This document shows, one piece after another, positions 58,452 through 64,000 of a stretch of DNA of 64,000 nt (its first letter is position 1; the number at the start of each line of letters is the position of its first letter). The stretch spans positions 3,165,821-3,229,820 of the forward strand of contig NC_022997.1 of assembly GCF_000503895.1 (NCBI RefSeq), in the 5' to 3' direction. The notes under the pieces are model-generated. The model was not told where the DNA came from. It saw only the letters and a list, made by a program, of their open reading frames with translations, and made no database searches. This DNA is from Hyphomicrobium nitrativorans NL23. Its GTDB lineage: Bacteria > Pseudomonadota > Alphaproteobacteria > Rhizobiales > Hyphomicrobiaceae. The position numbers and the translations under genes were made by a program.

Positions 58452-59228
58452 TTAGCGGACCAGATTGAAGAAGCGGGTCCAGCGAATGTCGAACGGCCAC
58501 GTCCAGGGCGAGACCCAGCGCATGCCGTCGGGCTCGTCCACGGCAGCGGAGAAGAAAATGATCTCCGCCCGGCCGACCAGGTTCTCATACGGCACGAAGC
58601 CAACGGATGCGCGGCTATCGGAGGAATTGTCCCGGTTGTCGCCCATCATGAAATAGTGCCCCTCAGGCACCTTAAAAATATCGGTGTTGTCGTAGTCGCC
58701 GTTCGGCTCCAGATCGAGCACGGAATAGCTCACGCCGTTCGGCAGCGTTTCGGTGAAGCGCTTGTAGACCACGCGCCGGCAGTGTCGGAAATACGGATCG
58801 CATTCGACATTGGCGAACTCGTCCTTGTATTCGAGCTTCACCGCTTCGCCGTTGATGTGCAGCACGCCGTCGGTCATCTGCACCGTGTCGCCGGGCAGGC
58901 CGACCACACGCTTGATGTAATCGATGGATTCATCCTGCGGCAGGCGGAAGACGGCGACGTCGCCACGCTCGGGCTCGGCACCGAAGATGCGGCCGGAGAA
59001 CAGGTTCGGGCTGAAGGGGAACGAGAAGCGGCTGTAGCCGTAGGACAGCTTCGAGACGAAGAGGTAATCTCCGATCAGCAGCGTCGATTTCATCGAGCCC
59101 GACGGGATATTGAACGGCTGATAGAAGAACACGCGCACCACCATTGCGATGGCCAGCGCCTGGATGACGATCTTCGCGGTTTCGGTCCAACTCGACCCCG
59201 CAGCCTTGGAGTTCGTTTCCAGGCTCAT
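58452..59228 (-). CDS. lepB: Signal peptidase I
   Basis: A 258-residue protein with one membrane helix near 20-37, catalytic Ser45 in IPSGSMKSTLLIGD and general-base Lys106 in IDYIKRVVGLPGD, plus GDNRDNSSDSR. It cleaves signal peptides of exported proteins at the inner membrane. Confidence 0.97.
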   Translation of the reverse strand: MSLETNSKAAGSSWTETAKIVIQALAIAMVVRVFFYQPFNIPSGSMKSTLLIGDYLFVSKLSYGYSRFSFPFSPNLFSGRIFGAEPERGDVAVFRLPQDESIDYIKRVVGLPGDTVQMTDGVLHINGEAVKLEYKDEFANVECDPYFRHCRRVVYKRFTETLPNGVSYSVLDLEPNGDYDNTDIFKVPEGHYFMMGDNRDNSSDSRASVGFVPYENLVGRAEIIFFSAAVDEPDGMRWVSPWTWPFDIRWTRFFNLVR

Positions 59229-59341
59229 TCTCCTGCTCCTTGGGCCCGTCCGGGCCGGCCGGGGGCGTGTTCAACACAGCACGCCCGCTATAGCCATTAA
59301 GCGGGCCGGGTGCAAACCCGTGAAGACCGAAAGCGGGCGGT

Positions 59342-59755
59342 TCAGCTCACCGGACCACCTGCCGGGACAGCCGAGATGATCACCACAGCTTCGGCCAGCG
59401 GATAATCGTCCGTGAGGGTCAGGTCGATGCGGGGCATGTAACCGGCCGGCACGAGGCTTGCCAGATGCTCGGCCGCACCGCCCGTGAGCGCCAGCGTGGG
59501 ACGGCCCGACGGCAGATTGACGACCCCCATGTCCCGCCAGTACACGCCCTGACCGAACCCGGTTCCCAGCGCCTTGGCGCACGCCTCCTTGGCCGCAAAG
59601 CGCTTTGCGTACGAGGCGGCGCGTTGACGGCGGCGGTCCGATTTCGCCCGCTCGACGTCGGTGAAGACGCGGTCCAGGAAGCGATCCCCGAAGCGCAGCA
59701 GCGTCGCCTCGATGCGCCGGATGTCGATGAGGTCGTTCCCGATCCCGATGATCAC
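59342..59755 (-). CDS. acpS: Holo-acyl-carrier-protein synthase
   Basis: A 137-residue AcpS with [19 protein letters not shown] and the [24 protein letters not shown] metal/CoA motif. It transfers phosphopantetheine to acyl carrier protein. The start overlaps the pdxJ stop by four bases. Confidence 0.96.
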   Translation of the reverse strand: MIIGIGNDLIDIRRIEATLLRFGDRFLDRVFTDVERAKSDRRRQRAASYAKRFAAKEACAKALGTGFGQGVYWRDMGVVNLPSGRPTLALTGGAAEHLASLVPAGYMPRIDLTLTDDYPLAEAVVIISAVPAGGPVS

Positions 59756-60531
59756 GCGCTGACCTGACCCGTGACCTTGCGGCGGGCCTCGTCCATCAGC
59801 GCACGCATCCGCCGCACCGCGCCGTGAAGGCCGCCGAAGATGGCCTCGCCGATCAGGAAATGGCCGATGTTGAGCTCGACCACTTCCGGCATGCGGGCGA
59901 GGGGCGCGACCGTGTTGAACGTCAGGCCGTGGCCTGCGTGAACCTCAAGGCCGCGGAGAGCGGCTTCCATCGCCGCCGTGCGCAGGCGCTCCACTTCGGC
60001 GGCGGCACCCTTGGCGTCGTCATCGGCGGCATATTCGCAGTACCGGCCCGTGTGCAGCTCGACGATATCGGCCTGCAAGGCGGCAGCCACATCGATGGCG
60101 GCAAGGTCGGGCTCGATGAAAAGCGACACGCGGATGCCGGCCTGCTTGAGTTCGCCCACGACAGGTTGGAGCGCAGCGCGCTGGCCGACCACGTCGAGAC
60201 CGCCTTCCGTCGTGCGCTCCTCGCGCCGCTCCGGCACAAGACAGCACGCGTTCGGCACGTGACGAAGCGCGATGCGCAGCATCTCATCGGTCGCGGCCAT
60301 TTCGAGATTCAGCGGGCGCGTCAGCTCGCTTTTGAGGCGCGCGATGTCGGTGTCCGAGATGTGGCGGCGATCTTCTCTCAGGTGCGCCGTGATGCCGTCG
60401 GCGCCTGCCTCGACCGCGAGATGCGCTGCACGCAGCGGATCGGGATGGCGGCCGCCGCGTGCGTTGCGGATCGTGGCCACGTGATCGATGTTTACACCGA
60501 GCCGAATGGTGCTTTGAGAGGCCGGCGTCAT
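59752..60531 (-). CDS. pdxJ: Pyridoxine 5'-phosphate synthase
   Basis: A 259-residue PdxJ with [33 protein letters not shown], and [15 protein letters not shown]...[14 protein letters not shown]. It condenses 1-deoxyxylulose phosphate with aminoacetone phosphate to make vitamin B6. ATG at 60531 is preferred to a GTG four codons earlier. Confidence 0.96.
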   Translation of the reverse strand: MTPASQSTIRLGVNIDHVATIRNARGGRHPDPLRAAHLAVEAGADGITAHLREDRRHISDTDIARLKSELTRPLNLEMAATDEMLRIALRHVPNACCLVPERREERTTEGGLDVVGQRAALQPVVGELKQAGIRVSLFIEPDLAAIDVAAALQADIVELHTGRYCEYAADDDAKGAAAEVERLRTAAMEAALRGLEVHAGHGLTFNTVAPLARMPEVVELNIGHFLIGEAIFGGLHGAVRRMRALMDEARRKVTGQVSA

Positions 60532-60579
60532 ATCTTCTTTCACCTGTCGTTAGCGGGGCTTCCGGGAGCCTCGGGCCAA

Positions 60580-62874
60580 TTATTCAAACACACGTTCAAC
60601 CTTGGTGACCACCGCTTTCGATTTCAGACCATTAACGATCTGATTGAGGTGCGCCAAGTCCCACACGTCGAGCCCGATCCGCATGTCCATGAAGTCGGAC
60701 GCGCGGCGGATCATCTTGATATTGTTGATATTGCCGGCCGCCTGGCCGATGACGTCGGCGATCTCGGCGAGCGCGCCCGGCCGATTGGGCGTCGTCACGA
60801 CGATGAGGGCGGGGAAGCGTTGCGGGTTGTCAGGGTCCACGTCCCAGGCGACGTCGATCCAGCGCTCGTGCTCGAATTCCTGCAGGCGCGGCGAGTGGAT
60901 CTGGAAAACACGGATGCCCTCGCCCGGAGCCAGAACGCCCACGATGCGGTCGCCCGGCACCGCGCCGCCCTCCTCGAACAGAACGGGCATGTCGTCCTTG
61001 ACGCCACGGATCGGCACGCCACGCACGCGGCCCGTCGTGGTTTCCGGCTGAGGATCGGCACTCTGCGGCAAGGACGACGACGCGCCGCCGATCCTGAGCT
61101 TGTTGCTCGCAGCACGCGTGAGCCGCAACCAGCCCTTCATGGTCTTCGAGGGCTGCTCCTCGACGCGGGCGGGCGGGGCGGCGCGGGCGGCGGCCGCGAC
61201 CTCCGGGGCGACGGCGCGCACCACGTCCTCGACCTTCAGCTCGTTGCGGGCGACAGCGGCGAGCACGTCGTCCACCGATTTCTGCGAGAGGCGCGGCAGG
61301 GCCTTGCGAAGACTTTCGTCCGTGTAGGTTTCGCCAATACGATCGAAGGCCGAGATCAGGAGACGCCGGCCCAGTTCGGCGTACTGGCGGCGGATCGCGT
61401 CGCGTGCCGCACGGCGGATGGCGGAGCGGGCGCGGCCCGTCACCGCCAGGCTTTCCCATGCGGCGGGCGGCGTGTGCGTTTTCGAGGTCTGGATTTCCAC
61501 CTCGTCGCCGTTGCGCAGGCGCGTATCGATCGGAACGTGGCGGCCGTTGACGTAAGCTCCGACGGCGCGGTTGCCGATATCGGTGTGCACGGCGTAGGCG
61601 AAATCGAGCGGCGTCGCACCGCGCGGGAGCGCGATCAAGCGGCCCTTGGGCGAGAAGCAGAACACCTGATCCTGGAACAGCTCAAGCTTGGTGTGCTCCA
61701 GGAACTCCTCGGGGTTGGCGCCTTCCAGCAGAGTTTCGACGAGACGGCGGAGCCACTGATACGGCCCGCTTTCCTTGTCGGAGAAGACGAGGCTTTGCGA
61801 GGCACCATTCATCTTCTGCGCATTCTGCGTCTCGACATGGCGCGCATCCTTGTAGAACGCATGCGCGGCGACGCCGTACTCCGCGACATCGTGCATGGCG
61901 CGCGTGCGGATCTGAAGCTCCACGCGCTGATGGCGCGGTCCCACCACCGTCGTGTGGATCGACTGGTAGTTGTTCTGCTTGGGCGTCGAGATGTAATCCT
62001 TGAAGCGGCCGGGCACGGTGCGCCACGTCGTGTGCGCGACGCCCAGCACGCGATAGCAATCGTCGATGGTGTCGACGATCACCCGGAAGGCATAAATGTC
62101 GGAGAGCTGTTCGAGGCCGATCTGCCGATTGGCCATCTTGCTCCAGATCGAATAGGGCTTCTTCTCGCGCCCGTTGACCTCAGCCTTGATCCCCACGGCC
62201 GCGAGCTTCTGCTCCAGGGCCAAGGCGATGTCGTCGACGAGGCCTTCGTTCTTGGCGCGAAGCTCGTCGAGCTTGTCGGTGACCGTCTGATAGGCTTCGG
62301 GATTGAGCCAGCGGAAAGCGTGCTCCTCCAACTCGTCGCGCAGCGCCTGCATCCCCATGCGGCCGGCAAGCGGAGCATAGATTTCAAGCGTTTCCTCCGA
62401 GACGCGCTTGCGGCTCGCAGGCTTCATGTGCTCAAGCGTGCGCATGTTGTGCAGGCGGTCCGCGAGCTTCACGAGAAGCACGCGGATGTCGCTCGAAATC
62501 GCGATCAGAAGCTTGCGGAAGTTTTCGGCCTGCTCCGCCTTTTTCGTCACCAGATCGAGCTTCTTGATCTTGGTGAGGCCGTCCACCAGGGCGCCGATCT
62601 CGGGCCCGAAGAGTTGATCGATCTCGGCGCGGGTGGCGTCGGTATCCTCGATCACGTCGTGGAGGAGCGCGGTGGCGATGGTGGCGTCGTCGAGCCGAAG
62701 CTCGGTCAGGATCGCGGCGACCTCAAGGGGGTGCGAAAAATAGGGCGCGCCGGACGCACGCTTCTGATTTCCGTGCGCGCGCATCGCGTAAACGTAGGCG
62801 CGGTTCAGAAGCGCCTCGTCCGCCGTGGGGTCGTATTTCTGTACTCGCTCGACGAGCTCGTACTGACGCATCAT
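60580..62874 (-). CDS. rsh: Bifunctional (p)ppGpp synthetase/hydrolase Rsh
   Basis: About 764 residues. Hydrolase HD domain (FSHPLEVAAIL, ALLHDVIEDT), synthetase domain (NYQSIHTTVVGP, EYGVAAHAFY), TGS domain near 400 and a C-terminal ACT domain. It is the single long RelA/SpoT homologue usual in alphaproteobacteria and controls the stringent response. Several Met codons cluster at the start; 62874 gives MMRQYELVERV, the common N-terminus. Confidence 0.95.
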   Translation of the reverse strand: MMRQYELVERVQKYDPTADEALLNRAYVYAMRAHGNQKRASGAPYFSHPLEVAAILTELRLDDATIATALLHDVIEDTDATRAEIDQLFGPEIGALVDGLTKIKKLDLVTKKAEQAENFRKLLIAISSDIRVLLVKLADRLHNMRTLEHMKPASRKRVSEETLEIYAPLAGRMGMQALRDELEEHAFRWLNPEAYQTVTDKLDELRAKNEGLVDDIALALEQKLAAVGIKAEVNGREKKPYSIWSKMANRQIGLEQLSDIYAFRVIVDTIDDCYRVLGVAHTTWRTVPGRFKDYISTPKQNNYQSIHTTVVGPRHQRVELQIRTRAMHDVAEYGVAAHAFYKDARHVETQNAQKMNGASQSLVFSDKESGPYQWLRRLVETLLEGANPEEFLEHTKLELFQDQVFCFSPKGRLIALPRGATPLDFAYAVHTDIGNRAVGAYVNGRHVPIDTRLRNGDEVEIQTSKTHTPPAAWESLAVTGRARSAIRRAARDAIRRQYAELGRRLLISAFDRIGETYTDESLRKALPRLSQKSVDDVLAAVARNELKVEDVVRAVAPEVAAAARAAPPARVEEQPSKTMKGWLRLTRAASNKLRIGGASSSLPQSADPQPETTTGRVRGVPIRGVKDDMPVLFEEGGAVPGDRIVGVLAPGEGIRVFQIHSPRLQEFEHERWIDVAWDVDPDNPQRFPALIVVTTPNRPGALAEIADVIGQAAGNINNIKMIRRASDFMDMRIGLDVWDLAHLNQIVNGLKSKAVVTKVERVFE

Positions 62875-63014
62875 GGGCCGCATTCACTCCGGCGCCGGCA
62901 AAGCCGCACACTCCGCACGGCGCCTTCGGAGCGGCCGATCAGATGGAAGCGCCGTTCGAACCAGATCCCACCGGGAGGTGGCAGGCCAGAGGGCGCCTGC
63001 CTGGAGGCTACGGT

Positions 63015-63440
63015 CTAGCGGCCACGTTCGCGCGGGCCGCCAGCGCCGTTGGAGGACGGCTCCGACGGCGTCATGCTTTCGAGGCCGCGCAGAAGCTGCT
63101 CCTCGGTCAGCACATCGACTTCGGTGTCGGACGACTGGTCGTCGCGGCCCAGCACAGGGCTCCGGCGCTCCTGCGGCAGGGACGGCGCCGCGGCAGCCTC
63201 GGGCTCATCCACCTCGACGTTCTTCTGGATCGAGTGAATCAAGCTCTCGCGCATATCCTCCGGCGGAATGGTCCGCTCGGCGATCTCGCGCAGGGCGACG
63301 ACCGGGTTCTTGTCGTTGTCCGGGTCGATCGTGATCGCACTGCCGTTGGCGATCGACCGCGCGCGATGGGCCGCGAGCAAAACCAGCTCAAAGCGGTTCG
63401 GGACCTTGTCGACGCAATCTTCGACTGTGACGCGTGCCAT
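63015..63440 (-). CDS. rpoZ: RNA polymerase omega subunit
   Basis: A 141-residue protein. The omega core is [33 protein letters not shown]...VVALREIAE; an acidic extension of about 70 residues follows, as in many Rhizobiales. Omega stabilises RNA polymerase and, in proteobacteria, forms part of a ppGpp site, fitting its place upstream of rsh. Confidence 0.95.
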   Translation of the reverse strand: MARVTVEDCVDKVPNRFELVLLAAHRARSIANGSAITIDPDNDKNPVVALREIAERTIPPEDMRESLIHSIQKNVEVDEPEAAAAPSLPQERRSPVLGRDDQSSDTEVDVLTEEQLLRGLESMTPSEPSSNGAGGPRERGR

Positions 63441-63874
63441 TTGCCAGCACCCCTCTCTCGTCTCGATGATGATGCGGAATCATTTTGCCGCCGCAGCCGG
63501 AGCTGGCGCAGCGTGCCGCCTCTTGCCCTCTAAGTGGCATGGATCGGGCTGCCGGGCAAGCGATCCGGCGCGAGGCGGGCCGCCGCAGTTATCAGGCCGT
63601 AAAGACAAAAAAGCCGAGCCAATTGAAAAGACTGCATCTCGTCTTATATGCCGACTGTCGAACACTCGTTATTAAAGTTGGCGCTTTGACGTGGCGATCT
63701 TCTGAGGACGGCCGAACGAATTTTCACACTTCAGCGATTTCAATTTATGAAAATGTGCGCTTATCTAAGGCCCATCGTTAGAAGATATATCCTATATGTA
63801 CCCGGCTTGGGCTTATATTGTTTGCCGGCGGATTGCCTGACGCCTGATCGCCGTTTCGTTTAAGGAACACAAGA
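63441..63874. other. Gene-free, AT-richer divergent region
   Basis: 434 bases between rpoZ and the NYN-domain gene. The right half is clearly less GC-rich; it contains GATATATCCTATATG near 63784-63798 and TTTATGAAAATG near 63744. These are plausible promoter parts for the rightward gene, but I see no small gene or terminator. Confidence 0.35.
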
Positions 63875-64000
63875 ATGCACTTCTACCAAGGCGAGCGCAT
63901 CGCTCTCTTTATTGATGGCGCCAATCTTTACGCCACCTCGAAGGCTCTGGGATTTGATGTTGATTACAAGCGATTACTCGCTTTGTTCCGTCAGAAATCC
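63875..64000 (+). CDS. NYN-domain (LabA/DUF88-type) protein, 3' end missing
   Basis: 42 visible residues, MHFYQGERIALFIDGANLYATSKALGFDVDYK... The FIDGANLY motif is the metal-binding start of NYN/PIN-like ribonuclease domains (LabA/DUF88). The gene runs past the right edge. GGAACACAAGA before the ATG is a reasonable ribosome site. It is common next to rpoZ-rsh in Rhizobiales. Confidence 0.8.
   Translation, partial: MHFYQGERIALFIDGANLYATSKALGFDVDYKRLLALFRQKS

Noticed and set aside
59824-63018. A 1064-codon plus-strand frame opposite pdxJ and rsh
   Set aside because: Antisense shadow of two certain genes; composition is Arg/His/Asp/Leu-rich with no domain or ribosome site.
63600-63625. Possible minus-strand terminator (T6 after GGCTCGGC)
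   Set aside because: No self-complementary stem precedes the T-run and no minus-strand gene ends there.

Overview
The window is a high-GC, gene-dense stretch of an alphaproteobacterial chromosome. The gene set and order point to Hyphomicrobiales (Rhizobiales): an iscR-led suf operon with two cysteine desulfurases, gapR and cpdR, a DUF1036-pyk pair, a zinc-free L36 gene, the rpoZ-rsh-pdxJ-acpS-lepB-rnc-era-recO block, and a Hsp20 gene behind a ROSE-like RNA thermometer. The closest genus cannot be named from sequence alone. I see no rRNA, CRISPR array, intact insertion sequence or prophage.

Layout. 1-3.9 kb: the end of a membrane GGDEF/EAL protein, a DUF808 membrane protein and an alpha/beta hydrolase. 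4.1-11.9 kb: the Fe-S assembly operon iscR, iscS-like desulfurase, sufB, sufC, sufD, sufS, sufT (DUF59), sufA, preceded by a near-palindrome that fits the Irr iron-control box. 11.9-17 kb: kup, a Doc toxin/AbrB-type antitoxin pair with duplicated operators, an M3 oligopeptidase and sugE. 17.3-21.7 kb: a sigma54-type response regulator, a secreted DUF882 protein and oxyR. 22-29.5 kb: gapR, DUF1036, pyk, a TPR protein, rpmJ, tRNA-Val, cpdR, an N-formylglutamate amidohydrolase-like gene, three tandem candidate small RNAs on the minus strand, and hisN. 29.5-39.7 kb: a lysophospholipase-like hydrolase, a secreted protein, hsp20, gltB, gltD and hpf. 39.7-46 kb: a DUF459 protein, an MltB-type transglycosylase, galU and a MotA/MotB-like proton-channel pair. 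46-52 kb: small envelope proteins, a di-haem peroxidase, rimK, bpt, and a ribbon-helix-helix gene beside a perfect operator palindrome. 52-64 kb: parC, a CAP protein, recO, era, rnc, lepB, acpS, pdxJ, rsh, rpoZ and the start of a NYN-domain gene.

Stress and nutrient control is a recurring theme. It includes Irr/IscR control of Fe-S assembly, OxyR, Rsh ((p)ppGpp) with rpoZ, Hpf, c-di-GMP turnover, the CpdR cell-cycle branch, a heat-controlled Hsp20 and a small-RNA array. The least explained material is intergenic. It comprises three tandem roughly 90-nt candidate RNAs at 27.9-28.5 kb that resemble the CU-rich 'cuckoo'/CcsR type, a dispersed terminator-linked repeat family (21.9, 24.8, 32.0 and partly 54.5 kb), a 172-bp MITE-like palindrome at 56.3 kb, and two terminators with no obvious parent gene (21.84 and 32.45 kb).
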